A DNA stretch of 64,000 bases from Bradyrhizobium sp. (GTDB lineage Bacteria; Pseudomonadota; Alphaproteobacteria; Rhizobiales; Xanthobacteraceae), in the NCBI RefSeq assembly GCF_027451485.1, contig NZ_DAIDJE010000061.1, positions 49,128-113,127 on the forward strand, written 5' to 3'. Below, in pieces: positions 34,746-47,250 of this stretch; within the stretch, counting starts at the first letter, position 1, and each line of letters starts with the position of its first letter. Both the position numbers and the translations under genes were made by a program. The notes below the pieces were generated by a model. The model saw only the letters and a list, made by a program, of their open reading frames with translations. It had not been told where the DNA came from and did not search any database.

Positions 34746-35432
34746 ATGTCAGCCTGGAACTTCGAATCCGAAGTTCGCAAGCCATCACGTGTCGTTTCCA
34801 TGATCCTCATCGGCCAGTACGACTCGCCCTTCGTCCGCCGCGTCGCGATTGCGCTCAAACTATATGGCTTTCATTTCGAGCACCGGCCGTGGTCGACTTT
34901 CGGCGACGCCGAGAAGATCGCGGCCTTCAATCCGCTGCGGCGCGTGCCGACCCTTGTGCTTGGTGATGGTGAGGCGCTGATCGAGAGCGCGATCATCCTG
35001 GACTATCTCGACGAGCTCGCAGGTCCCGAGAAGGCGATGATCGCTGCTCGCGGACCGGAGCGGCGCCGCGCTTTGAGGATTTGCGCGCTCGCGGGCGGCC
35101 TAGCCGACAAGGCGGTCAGCCTGCTTTACGAACGCGTGTTGCGGAAAGATCATCCCTCGCAGCTCTGGATCGAACGATGCGAAGCCCAGATCAGCGGCGT
35201 GCTGGACGTGCTGGAGAAAGAACGCGCAGCGATCGCTTCGCCGTTCTGGTTCGGCGTCAAGATCAGCCATGCCGACATTGCCGTCGCCTGTGTGTTGCGG
35301 TTCACGCAGGACGCCCATCCGCAATTGTTCAGTGATGCAAGCCATCCGGCGCTCGCCGATCATGCCGCGCGCTGCGAAGCCATGCCGGTGTTCCAGGACA
35401 TCTTACAGCCGCTGGTGCCGCCGAAGGGATGA
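34746..35432 (+). CDS. Glutathione S-transferase family protein
   Basis: A 228-aa GST. The thioredoxin-like domain begins MILIGQYDSPFVRRVAIAL with the likely catalytic Ser in YDSPF, then RVPTLVLGDGEALIESAIIL with the Glu-Ser glutathione-binding pair. The helical C-terminal domain follows with HADIAVACVLRF. A start at 34746 is favoured by GAGGTGATCC directly upstream; the next Met (34800) begins exactly at the fold but lacks a ribosome site. Substrate unknown. Confidence 0.85.
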   Translation: MSAWNFESEVRKPSRVVSMILIGQYDSPFVRRVAIALKLYGFHFEHRPWSTFGDAEKIAAFNPLRRVPTLVLGDGEALIESAIILDYLDELAGPEKAMIAARGPERRRALRICALAGGLADKAVSLLYERVLRKDHPSQLWIERCEAQISGVLDVLEKERAAIASPFWFGVKISHADIAVACVLRFTQDAHPQLFSDASHPALADHAARCEAMPVFQDILQPLVPPKG

Positions 35433-35671
35433 AACTTTTCTTTTTCGCCTCGCGCGCGTGCTTGGGGGGCTGGTTCGGCGAACGGCGGAAACCTTCCCGG
35501 ATGCTGCGTAGCGCACCAAGGGAATGCAGCGTGGTGCTCTGCTGATCAGTGGCCCATCGTCGTGCATACGCCGCATCGCGTTCGGGACGCGGGATCGCGC
35601 TTGACAGCGGCTTGCTCTCTCGCACTGATTTGCGCGTCGTGCCATTCTGTCGCAGTCATTTTCGCTTGTGA

Positions 35672-36090
35672 CGTCGGGCAAATCACTGGCACCTCTTCCT
35701 GCGTCCCGTGCCCGCCAAGAGGGGCGTTTCGCGATCGTCACGAACGTGGGGCGCGGGATGCGATGGATGCAGGTGGTGTCAGGTGCAAGCACTTTGCGCC
35801 GGACGAAACACCATCTGCATACGGCGAAGTCGTGTGGTCCCGATGCCGCGACGCTGGCATCAAGCCGGCCGACGATGCTTTTGCATCGTGGCCTGCGACG
35901 GTGGCAACAAAGCCCGTTCACCGAGGAGATCACGAAGGAAGCCGTTAAAACCACTCGCGCAGGGGGTGCCGGATTGCTTCGGCGGACCTGTGGTGACTTA
36001 CTCGTGTGCTTTTCTTTTGCGCACGAGGCTGCGGGTGCGTCGCGCACCCGGCATTCCCTGCGCCCTCCGTCTTTCGAGGGAGCGATGAAT
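35672..36090 (+). ncRNA. Structured dispersed repeat element, copy 1 (putative RNA)
   Basis: It matches 63426-63830 over about 400 bases with blocks such as CGTCGGGCAAATCA, GATCGTCACGAACGT, CGGCGAAGTCGTGTGGTC and AACCTGTGGTGACT-like. Stems: 35842-35847/35856-35861; 35959-35972/36048-36061 (14 bp, two G.U); 36001-36009/36019-36027 (9 bp, one U.G); 36032-36039/36043-36050 (8 bp). Compared with copy 2, paired positions change by a compensatory substitution or to G.U on the + strand. No coding potential. Expression is not shown by sequence. Confidence 0.6.
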
Positions 36091-36203
36091 TCGGCTTAAC
36101 CCGCGGTAATCGGGCTGCGGGAATGCGGACGGCTGTTTGAAATCTGAATCAGCGGGTTTTCGGGCATGAGTTTCGGCCGGCATGCCCCAGTCATACACGT
36201 CTC

Positions 36204-36325
36204 TTCATTCCGGGGCGCGTAGCATCGAGCCCGGAAGCCATGGCGCCGCAGTCCGGAAAGAATGGGATTCTCGGGTGCAATCGCGCACCAAGCTCGCGCT
36301 TACGCGCGCCGCGGAAATGACAAGC
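36204..36325. repeat. REP-like palindromic repeat downstream of metH (type A)
   Basis: TTCATTCCGGGGCGCGTAGC ... GAGCCCGGAAGCCATGGCG, then TTCTCGGGTGCAA and CTCGCGCTTACGCGCG. Same block order as 29417-29530. Confidence 0.7.
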
Positions 36326-36355
36326 AGCGTTGGAATCACAGGTGACCGAAACACT

Positions 36356-40249
<3,894 letters not shown>

Positions 40250-40252
40250 TGC

Positions 40253-41158
40253 TTAAGCCGCCTTTTGCACGCTTGCGGGCCGGATGCCGAGCAGATGGCA
40301 GATCGCGAAAACAAGATCGGCGCGGTTCATGGTGTAGAAATGAAAGGTATCGACGCCGTGCTTGTTCAGCTTCTGCACCTGACCGGCAGCGACGGTTGCC
40401 GCGACCAGCTTGCGGGTCTCGGCATCGTCGTCGAGGCCGTTGAATTTTTCCGCGAGCCACTCCGGCACGGTGGTGCCGGCGCGGGTGACGAAGGCTCTAG
40501 CCTGCTTGAAATTGTGCATCGGCATGATGCCGGGCACGATCGGAATCTCGATGCCGCGGGCACGGACGCGGTCGAGGAAGCGGAAGTAAAGGTCATTATC
40601 GAAGAACACTTGCGTGATGGCGCGGGTGGCACCGGCGTCCACCTTGGCCCTCAGCGTGTCGATGTCGGCATCGAAGCTCGGGCTCTCCGGGTGTTTTTCC
40701 GGATAGGCCGAGACGGAGACTTCGACGTCGGGAAAGCGCTTCTTGATGGCAGCGACAAGCTCGGAAGAGGTCTGATAGCCGTCTGGATGGGTGAAGAATG
40801 GCGTGCCGATGCCGCCGGGCGGATCGCCGCGCAGCGCGACGATGTGGCGGACGCCGATCTCATGATAACGCGCGACGATATCGTCGATCTCGCCGCGCGC
40901 CGCGCCGACGCAGGTCAGGTGCGCGGCAGGCAGGAGTTCGGTCTCCTTGAGGATACGGGCGATGGTGGAATGGGTGCGCTCGCGGGTCGAGCCGCCGGCG
41001 CCGTACGTCACCGAAACGAAGCTCGGGGTGAGCGGCGCCAGGCGATTGATGGTCTCCCACAGGCTCTTTTCCATCTCCTCGGTCTTCGGCGGGAAGAATT
41101 CGAAGGAGATCGCCGGCTGCTTGGCCGCGCGGGAGGCGGCAGGGGTGGGTTCGTTCAT
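40253..41158 (-). CDS. metF: 5,10-methylenetetrahydrofolate reductase
   Basis: A 301-aa flavoprotein making the 5-methyltetrahydrofolate used by MetH. The segment ISFEFFPPKTEEMEKSLW with the catalytic Glu is at residue 20 onward, FVSVTYGAGGSTR and HLTCVGAARGEIDDI follow, then ALRGDPPGG. The start at 41158 (MNEPTPAASR) is preferred; an upstream Met would extend into the promoter. Directly upstream of metH. No SAM or SAH riboswitch was recognised in its leader; the divergent region instead carries repeated GGTGGGC motifs. Confidence 0.95.
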   Translation of the reverse strand: MNEPTPAASRAAKQPAISFEFFPPKTEEMEKSLWETINRLAPLTPSFVSVTYGAGGSTRERTHSTIARILKETELLPAAHLTCVGAARGEIDDIVARYHEIGVRHIVALRGDPPGGIGTPFFTHPDGYQTSSELVAAIKKRFPDVEVSVSAYPEKHPESPSFDADIDTLRAKVDAGATRAITQVFFDNDLYFRFLDRVRARGIEIPIVPGIMPMHNFKQARAFVTRAGTTVPEWLAEKFNGLDDDAETRKLVAATVAAGQVQKLNKHGVDTFHFYTMNRADLVFAICHLLGIRPASVQKAA

Positions 41159-41387
41159 GACTCTGGTAATCTCCGCAACAAACCTGACGGCCGTGCACGG
41201 CGTTGCTCTCGAAGCGCCAAAATAGGTGAAAAGCTTTGGCCTAAACAGCCCACCAGTTATGGGAAATTGCCCAATATCCACCGATTAAGTTCAAAATTAC
41301 TGTATTTAAGTCTCTGGTGGGAAGCCGGCATATGATAGTAACATATTGGAATTACAACAATATGTTCAGATTCAGCATTCGGTAGAT

Positions 41388-41434
41388 GGTGGGCAAATTG
41401 AAGAAATTAACGAGAAGAAAGCATTTTGCCCACC
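41388..41434. promoter_or_regulatory. Long inverted repeat GGTGGGCAAA...TTTGCCCACC in the metF / monooxygenase divergent region
   Basis: A perfect 10-bp inverted repeat with 27 bases between arms in the leader of the + strand gene; GCCCACC also occurs at 41248-41254 next to the metF promoter. The 367-base gap 41159-41525 is otherwise AT-rich promoter DNA with no supported gene. Confidence 0.45.
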
Positions 41435-41525
41435 AAGGGGCGTTGCCAAGCCGCAGAGGCCGCTAATGGTCTGCTCTGCATGCCGCGCCGTTGCGCGCTT
41501 TGACGCTCGCACTAGGTTTACCGCC

Positions 41526-42545
41526 ATGATTGCGCTTTCCATCCTCGATCTGTCGGTCGTTACCTCCGGCACCAGGCCCGCCGCTGCGCTGCGCAACAGC
41601 ATCGATCTCGGCCGTCACGCCGATGCGCTCGGTTTCACCCGCTACTGGCTCGCCGAGCACCATAATCTCGCTTCGGTCGCGAGCCCCGCTCCCGACCTCA
41701 TGATCGGCCAGATCGCCGCGGTGACGAAAAACATTCGCGTCGGCTCCGGCGGCGTGATGCTGCCGAACCACGCCCCGCTCGTGATAGCCGAGCGCTTCAA
41801 AATGCTGGAGGCGCTGTTTCCAGGCCGGATCGATCTCGGGCTCGGGCGCGCGCCCGGCACCGATGGCGCCACGGCTTACGCGCTGCGCAGCCGGCTCGAT
41901 CGCCGCGAGGGCGACGATTTCCTGGAGCGCCTGCACGAACTGACTCTGTGGGAGACCCGCAACTTCCCGCCCAATCACCCCTTCAACAAAGTGGTGGCGA
42001 TGCCGGACGACACGCCGCTGCCGCCGATCTGGCTGCTCGGCTCAAGCGATTACAGTTCGGAACTCGCCGCCCAGGTCGGCATGGGTTATGCGTTTGCGCA
42101 TCACTTTGCTTCCTATGACGCGGTCGCGGCGATGACGAACTACCGCGCCCACTTCAAGCAGACGGGCTGGCGCGAGACGCCCTATGCCATTCTCGCGGTG
42201 GCCGTGGTTGCGGGTGAAACCGACGCGGAAGCCGAGCGGCTGGCGACGTCGATGGATCTCAATCGCCTGCTGCGCGATCGTGGTCAATATATTCCGCTGC
42301 CGAGCCCGGAAGAGGCTCAGGCCTACGCTTATACGGACGCCGATCGCGCCGTGATCGCGCGCAACCGCTCGCGGCTGTTCGTCGGCAGCGCTGCAACCGT
42401 GATGCAAAAGCTCGAGCCGTTGATTGCGGCATGCCAGGCGGATGAACTGATGGTCGTCAGCGCGATCTACGATCACGAAGCGCGCAAGAGGTCGTACAGC
42501 CTGCTGGCGCAGGCGTTCGGTCTTGCCGGGCGGGAGGCGGCGTAA
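41526..42545 (+). CDS. LLM-class flavin-dependent oxidoreductase (luciferase-like monooxygenase)
   Basis: A 339-aa TIM-barrel flavoprotein of the bacterial-luciferase superfamily. Signature pieces: LSILDLSVVTSG at the N-terminus, GFTRYWLAEHHN, IRVGSGGVMLPNHAPL, GRIDLGLGRAPGTD and PPIWLLGSSDYS, all typical of the MsnO8/YhbW subgroup. The start at 41526 is chosen because the family begins there. It is convergent with pheA (5-base gap) and divergent from metF. Substrate unknown. Confidence 0.88.
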   Translation: MIALSILDLSVVTSGTRPAAALRNSIDLGRHADALGFTRYWLAEHHNLASVASPAPDLMIGQIAAVTKNIRVGSGGVMLPNHAPLVIAERFKMLEALFPGRIDLGLGRAPGTDGATAYALRSRLDRREGDDFLERLHELTLWETRNFPPNHPFNKVVAMPDDTPLPPIWLLGSSDYSSELAAQVGMGYAFAHHFASYDAVAAMTNYRAHFKQTGWRETPYAILAVAVVAGETDAEAERLATSMDLNRLLRDRGQYIPLPSPEEAQAYAYTDADRAVIARNRSRLFVGSAATVMQKLEPLIAACQADELMVVSAIYDHEARKRSYSLLAQAFGLAGREAA

Positions 42546-42550
42546 GCCGG

Positions 42551-43411
42551 TTACTCCCGCTTTTCGCTGAAAGTGGCGCGGAAGGGATGGGCCGGGTAGA
42601 CTCCGACGATACGGAATTCGCGCGAGAAGAATTTCAGTTCTTCCAGCGCAAAGGCCAGCGCCCGGTCGGCGGGGTGGCCATCGACGTCGGCGTAGAATTG
42701 CGTGGCGAAGAAGTTGCCGTCGACCATGTAGCTTTCCAGCTTGGTCATGTTGACGCCGTTGGTGGCGAAACCGCCAAGTGCTTTGTAAAGCGCGGCCGGG
42801 AGGTTTCGAACGCGGAATACAAAACTGGTGACCAGCGGCCCCGAGCCCTGTTTGGCCCAGCTCTCTTTGCGGGCCAGAACCACGAAACGGGTGGTGTTGT
42901 GCGCCTCGTCCTCGACGTCCTCGGCCAGAATGTCGAGGCCGTAAATTTCGGCCGCGAGGCGCGGGGCGATCGCAGCGCAGCTCTTGTCACCGCGCTCGGC
43001 GATCATGCGGGCGCTGCCGGCAGTATCGCCGGCGACGATCGGCTTAATGCCGAGCTTGCGGATGATCCGCCGGCATTGTCCGAGCGCGTGGACGTGGCTC
43101 TCGACCGTCTTGACGTCGCCGATCTTGACGCCGCGCAGCCCCATCAGCTGGTGATGGACCGGCAGGAACCACTCTCCGACGATGAAGAGCCCGGACTGCG
43201 GCAGCAGATGATGAATGTCGGCGACGCGGCCGGCGACCGAATTCTCGATCGGGATCATGCCGAGATCCGCTTCACCGGAGGAGATCGCGGCCAGCGCGTC
43301 CTCGAAGGTTGGGCAGGGCATCGCCTCGGCGTCGGGGTAAGCTTCGCTGATGGCAATGTGGGAGTTTGCGCCCGGCTCGCCCTGGAATGCGATTTTCAGC
43401 ATCTTGGTCAT
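42551..43411 (-). CDS. pheA: Prephenate dehydratase
   Basis: A 286-aa monofunctional enzyme converting prephenate to phenylpyruvate in phenylalanine synthesis. It shows GEPGANSHIA near the N-terminus, the catalytic region NTTRFVVLARKE (the TRF motif) and a C-terminal ACT domain (LTKLESYMVDG-type segment, here MTKLESYMVDGNFFATQFY) for feedback by phenylalanine. No chorismate mutase domain is present. Located upstream on the same strand is kdsB, 193 bases away, an arrangement seen in bradyrhizobia. Confidence 0.95.
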   Translation of the reverse strand: MTKMLKIAFQGEPGANSHIAISEAYPDAEAMPCPTFEDALAAISSGEADLGMIPIENSVAGRVADIHHLLPQSGLFIVGEWFLPVHHQLMGLRGVKIGDVKTVESHVHALGQCRRIIRKLGIKPIVAGDTAGSARMIAERGDKSCAAIAPRLAAEIYGLDILAEDVEDEAHNTTRFVVLARKESWAKQGSGPLVTSFVFRVRNLPAALYKALGGFATNGVNMTKLESYMVDGNFFATQFYADVDGHPADRALAFALEELKFFSREFRIVGVYPAHPFRATFSEKRE

Positions 43412-43604
43412 GACGCCTTGTAGCAGCCGCTCAGCTTTTCGCCAGTGTGGCGGATGCCAGTGCGGTGGATTCGACCTCCGCTGCGGCGCAGCCGCGAGTT
43501 CTCAGAAGGCGAAGTCGAATCGAAAATCGCACTGGAATCGAGTATTTGTCCGCGTCCCTTTGGCTTGGGCATTCGTTAAACGGACCCGCCGCTCCATTCA
43601 AATG

Positions 43605-44348
43605 TCAGGACCGGGACGTGAGTATCCGCCGCGTTGCCTCGAGATCGGCCGCGGTGTCGACGCCACGCGGCACGGAATCGACGATACCGATATCGATCCG
43701 CATGCCCGCCTCGAGCGCCCGCAACTGCTCCAGTTTCTCCTGCCGTTCCAGCGGCGAGGGAGGCAGGCCGACGAAGCGTTCCAGCGCTTTGCGGCGATAG
43801 GCATAGAGGCCGATGTGATGGTAGCGCGGCCCCTCGCCATGGGGCGCCGTCGCGCGGGTGAAATAGAGCGCGCGCAGCCGCCGGGGGCTGACCATCGAGC
43901 CGACCGCCTTCACCACGTTCGGATTTGTCGCCTCCTCCTCGGTGTGGATTTCGGCCGCGAGCGTCGCGATATCGACGCCGGCGTCGGCCAGCGGGGCCAG
44001 CACATCGCGGATATTGCCCGGGGTGATGGTCGGAAAATCACCTTGCAGGTTGACGACGATCTCAGCCTCGCAGTCGGGATCGAGGCGGCTTGCCGCCTCA
44101 AAGATCCGGTCCGAGCCGGAGGGGTGGTCGGAGCGGGTCATGACCGCTTCTCCGCCGTGCGCCATGACCACTGCCGCGATCTCGGCGGTATCGGTCGCGA
44201 CCGCGACCCGCCCGATTCCGGACGCCTCAGCCCGGCGCAGGACGTGCACGATCATCGGCAGACCGGCGAGTTCAAGCAGCGGCTTGCCGGGCAGTCGCGT
44301 GGCGGCCATGCGGGCCGGAATCAGCACCAAAACGCGGGGATCGGTCAT
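43605..44348 (-). CDS. kdsB: 3-deoxy-manno-octulosonate cytidylyltransferase
   Basis: A 247-aa CMP-Kdo synthetase that activates Kdo for lipopolysaccharide inner core synthesis. N-terminal [15 protein letters not shown] is the nucleotide-binding loop; VATDTAEI and [12 protein letters not shown] (metal/CTP site) and [15 protein letters not shown] follow in the standard order. Full length. Divergent from cycM. Confidence 0.95.
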   Translation of the reverse strand: MTDPRVLVLIPARMAATRLPGKPLLELAGLPMIVHVLRRAEASGIGRVAVATDTAEIAAVVMAHGGEAVMTRSDHPSGSDRIFEAASRLDPDCEAEIVVNLQGDFPTITPGNIRDVLAPLADAGVDIATLAAEIHTEEEATNPNVVKAVGSMVSPRRLRALYFTRATAPHGEGPRYHHIGLYAYRRKALERFVGLPPSPLERQEKLEQLRALEAGMRIDIGIVDSVPRGVDTAADLEATRRILTSRS

Positions 44349-44554
44349 CGGAATTCTGTCTGGTCGTCCCAGGAAAGCGTCCGGAAATCAGGGGACGGGT
44401 CAAGAGCCGAAGCGTTTATACGGGTTGCCAGAGCACGGGCAAACCGATATCTCATGCGGGCTTGGGGCGGCGCAAACGGCCGATTCCTGGCACTTTTCGC
44501 GGCCGCATCACTCCGGCCAAAGTCGACATTTCCGGCCTGGGGCCTAGATCGAAA

Positions 44555-45103
44555 ATGGACTCCTTCGAACTTAACAAAATCCTCGGTGCCGTCCTCGGTA
44601 CGTGCATCCTTCTGCTGGTGACGAGCTTTGCCGCAGGGGCGATTTTCGCTCCGAACAAGCCGCAAAAGCCGGGATTTGAAATCGCCGTGAAGGAAACGCC
44701 CGCAGGGGGCGAAAAGGCCGCCAAGGCAGCCGCGCCCGAGCCGATCGAGAAGCTGTTGCAGACCGCCTCGGTTCAGAAAGGCGAACAGGCCGCCAAGAAA
44801 TGCGGCGCCTGTCACGACTTTACCAAGGGCGGCCCTAACAAGGTCGGCCCGAATCTCTGGGGCATCGTGGGTGACAAGAAGGGTGAAGGCCGCGGCTTCA
44901 ATTTCTCGGCAGCGATGAAGGCCAAGGGCGGCACATGGACCATCGACGACCTCAACCAGTTCATCGACAATCCGAAGGGCTTCGTGCCCGGCACCGCGAT
45001 GGGCTTCGCCGGCATTCAAAAGGACAGTGAGCGGGCAGACGTCATCGCCTATCTGAACTCGCTTTCCGACCACCCGCAGCCTCTGCCGACCGCGTCAAAA
45101 TAG
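44555..45103 (+). CDS. cycM: Membrane-anchored monohaem cytochrome c (CycM-like)
   Basis: A 182-aa class I cytochrome with one N-terminal transmembrane anchor (about residues 9-31), an Ala/Pro/Lys-rich linker and a C-terminal haem domain: CGACH at Cys83-His87 and the Met ligand in PGTAMGFAGI. CycM in bradyrhizobia transfers electrons from the bc1 complex to the aa3 oxidase (family knowledge). The Met at 44555 is used because the anchor begins there. Terminated by a good hairpin. Confidence 0.92.
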   Translation: MDSFELNKILGAVLGTCILLLVTSFAAGAIFAPNKPQKPGFEIAVKETPAGGEKAAKAAAPEPIEKLLQTASVQKGEQAAKKCGACHDFTKGGPNKVGPNLWGIVGDKKGEGRGFNFSAAMKAKGGTWTIDDLNQFIDNPKGFVPGTAMGFAGIQKDSERADVIAYLNSLSDHPQPLPTASK

Positions 45104-45132
45104 CGGCCGTTGATCGCAAGCATCCTGTTTGA

Positions 45133-45157
45133 ACGGCCGGGATTTCCCGGCCGTTTT
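45133..45157 (+). terminator. Rho-independent terminator of cycM
   Basis: 9-bp stem ACGGCCGGG / CCCGGCCGT with loop ATTT, followed by TTTTC, 30 bases after the cycM stop. Confidence 0.88.
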
Positions 45158-45340
45158 CGCGTGGTCCTATTGGTTCCGCTAATCCGCATCAATTTTGCGA
45201 GGATGTTCCCGGTTTGACTTTCGTCTCCGCGGCCTTTCGCCCCACGATCGGCGCCATCATGAGCAAAAAGCAACTTAATCGGCGAAAACCTTGCCCTATA
45301 CTGACCTTCCGGTAAGGCGGCTAACGACAGGATCTCTCCT

Positions 45341-47236
45341 TTGGCATTGAACCGCAGACATCTTTTGCAGGGCGGAGCGGCGACCGTGATCGCCCCGGCG
45401 CTGGGCTCAGCTTCCAGTTTCTCGATCGCTAGTCCGGCGAATGCCGACACCGCTGCTGCCGAGCCCGCCTGGCGTCATGGTCTTTCGTTGTTCGGCGACG
45501 TCAAGTATCCGGCCGACTTCAAACATTTTGACTATATCAATCCCGATGCGCCCAAGGGCGGCGCCGTGCGGCAAATCGCGGTCGGCACATTCGATAATTT
45601 CAACATCGCGGTGTCGGGTGTGAAAGGCTCGATGGCGCCGATCGGTCAAATCTACGAACGGCTCATGGAGCCTTCTCTGGACGAAGTTGCGACCCAATAT
45701 GGCGTGCTGGCAGAAGCAGCCCAGCATCCCGCCGATTTTTCCTGGGTCATCTACCGTCTTCGCAAAGAGGCGCGCTGGCATGACGGCCAGCCGGTGACGC
45801 CGGAGGACGTCGTCTATTCGCTCGAGGTGCTGAAAAAATTCAGCCCGATGTATGCTTCGTACTATCGTCATGTCGTGAAGGCTGAGAAGACGGGTGAGCG
45901 CGAGGTCAAATTCAGCTTCGATTCTCCGGGAAACCGCGAACTGCCGCAGATCGTCGGCGAACTGACGGTTCTGCCCAAGCATTATTGGGAGGGCACCGAC
46001 AACCAGGGACACAAGCGCGACATCTCGCAGACCACGCTGGAGCCGCCGCTGGGCTCCGGGCCCTATCGCATCAAGGATTTTAACGCGGGCCGCACATTAA
46101 CGCTCGAACGGGTGAAGAATTATTGGGGCGCCAACCTTCCAGCGCGGATTGGCCAGAATAATTTCGACGAGATGCGGTACGAGTTTTTTCGTGACTCGAC
46201 CGTTGCGCTTGAAGGGTTCAAGGGCGATCAAGTCGACTGGCGCATCGAAAACAGCGCGAAGAACTGGGCCACCGCATACGACTTTCCCGCCGTTGCGGAG
46301 AAGCATGTGCTGCTAGAGGAATTTCCCAATCGCAGTTCGGGCATCATGCAGGCCTTCGTGCTGAATATTCGCCGAGCCCAATTCAAGGACGCCCGGGTGC
46401 GAAATGCGTTCAACTGGGCTTTCGATTTTGAGGAAATGAACAAGCAGCTGTTCTATGGACAATATATCCGTATCAACAGCTATTTCGCCGGTAGCGACCT
46501 TGCCAGTTCCGGTCTGCCGGAGGGGCAGGAATTGGCGATTCTTGAAACCGTTCGGGACAAGGTGCCGGCTGAAGTCTTCACCAAGCCCTATCAAAATCCC
46601 GTCGGCGGCAATCCTGATGCCGTGCGCACCAATCTGCGGGAAAGCATGCGGCTGTTGAAGGAAGCGGGCTTTGAGATCAAGGATCATAAGCTCGTCGACG
46701 CTGCGGGAAAGCCGGTCGCCGTCGAGATTCTCGTTGAGGACCCGTCATACGAACGAGTAGCGCTGTTTTACAAGCCATCACTGGAGCGTATCGGCGTGGC
46801 GACGTCGGTCCGTGTCGTGGACGAGGTGCAGTACGAGAATCGCAAGCGTAATTTCGATTACGATATCATCATCGATAGCTGGCCTGAATCACTCTCTCCC
46901 GGCAATGAGCAAAGGGAATACTGGGGATCTCAGGCCGCGGATGCGCCGGGCTCCAGGAATACGATCGGCATCAAAAATCCCGCCGTGGATGCTTTGATCG
47001 ACAGGGTGATTTTCGCCAAGGACCGAGCCGAACTGGTCGCAGCCACCAAGGCTTTGGATCGGGTCTTGTTGTGGAATCACTACGTTGTGCCGCAGTGGAA
47101 TTATCCGAAGGTGCGGACCGCGCGTTGGGACCGCTTTAGCCACCCGGCCGAATTGCCGAAATATGGGCTTTCGGGATTTCCCGCGCTGTGGTGGTTCGAT
47201 GCCGACAAGGCTGCCAAGATCGGCAAGCGATCTTGA
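45341..47236 (+). CDS. yejA: Peptide ABC transporter substrate-binding protein (YejA-like, copy 1)
   Basis: A 631-aa SBP_bac_5 family protein with a Tat-type signal: NRRHLLQGGAATVIAPAL at the N-terminus and processing near ANA. Mature start HGLSLFGDVKYPADFKHFDY is typical of YejA. The start codon is TTG at 45341. The ligand is expected to be oligopeptides or murein-derived/microcin-C-like compounds (family knowledge). First gene of a yejA-yejA-yejBEF operon. It resembles the next gene product throughout (tandem duplication) but the two have diverged. Confidence 0.9.
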   Translation: MALNRRHLLQGGAATVIAPALGSASSFSIASPANADTAAAEPAWRHGLSLFGDVKYPADFKHFDYINPDAPKGGAVRQIAVGTFDNFNIAVSGVKGSMAPIGQIYERLMEPSLDEVATQYGVLAEAAQHPADFSWVIYRLRKEARWHDGQPVTPEDVVYSLEVLKKFSPMYASYYRHVVKAEKTGEREVKFSFDSPGNRELPQIVGELTVLPKHYWEGTDNQGHKRDISQTTLEPPLGSGPYRIKDFNAGRTLTLERVKNYWGANLPARIGQNNFDEMRYEFFRDSTVALEGFKGDQVDWRIENSAKNWATAYDFPAVAEKHVLLEEFPNRSSGIMQAFVLNIRRAQFKDARVRNAFNWAFDFEEMNKQLFYGQYIRINSYFAGSDLASSGLPEGQELAILETVRDKVPAEVFTKPYQNPVGGNPDAVRTNLRESMRLLKEAGFEIKDHKLVDAAGKPVAVEILVEDPSYERVALFYKPSLERIGVATSVRVVDEVQYENRKRNFDYDIIIDSWPESLSPGNEQREYWGSQAADAPGSRNTIGIKNPAVDALIDRVIFAKDRAELVAATKALDRVLLWNHYVVPQWNYPKVRTARWDRFSHPAELPKYGLSGFPALWWFDADKAAKIGKRS

Positions 47237-47250
47237 GGGATTTTCTGCGC

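Larger units (their letters stand above)
35433..36355. other. Long intergenic region holding two repeat elements
   Basis: 923 bases between the GST gene and the end of metH. No convincing protein gene is present: the open frames here overlap repeat DNA and have no ribosome sites. It contains the structured repeat (35672-36090) and a type-A palindromic repeat (36204-36325). Confidence 0.6.

Noticed and set aside
35403..36047. Open frame on the minus strand across the structured repeat (HRIPRPTFVTIAKRP-like product)
   Set aside because: The product is dictated by repeat DNA, has no ribosome site and no globular character. The matching frame at 63420-63791 diverges as non-coding DNA would.
41159..41280. 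SAM/SAH riboswitch in the metF leader
   Set aside because: No recognisable conserved core or pseudoknot of those classes could be traced.
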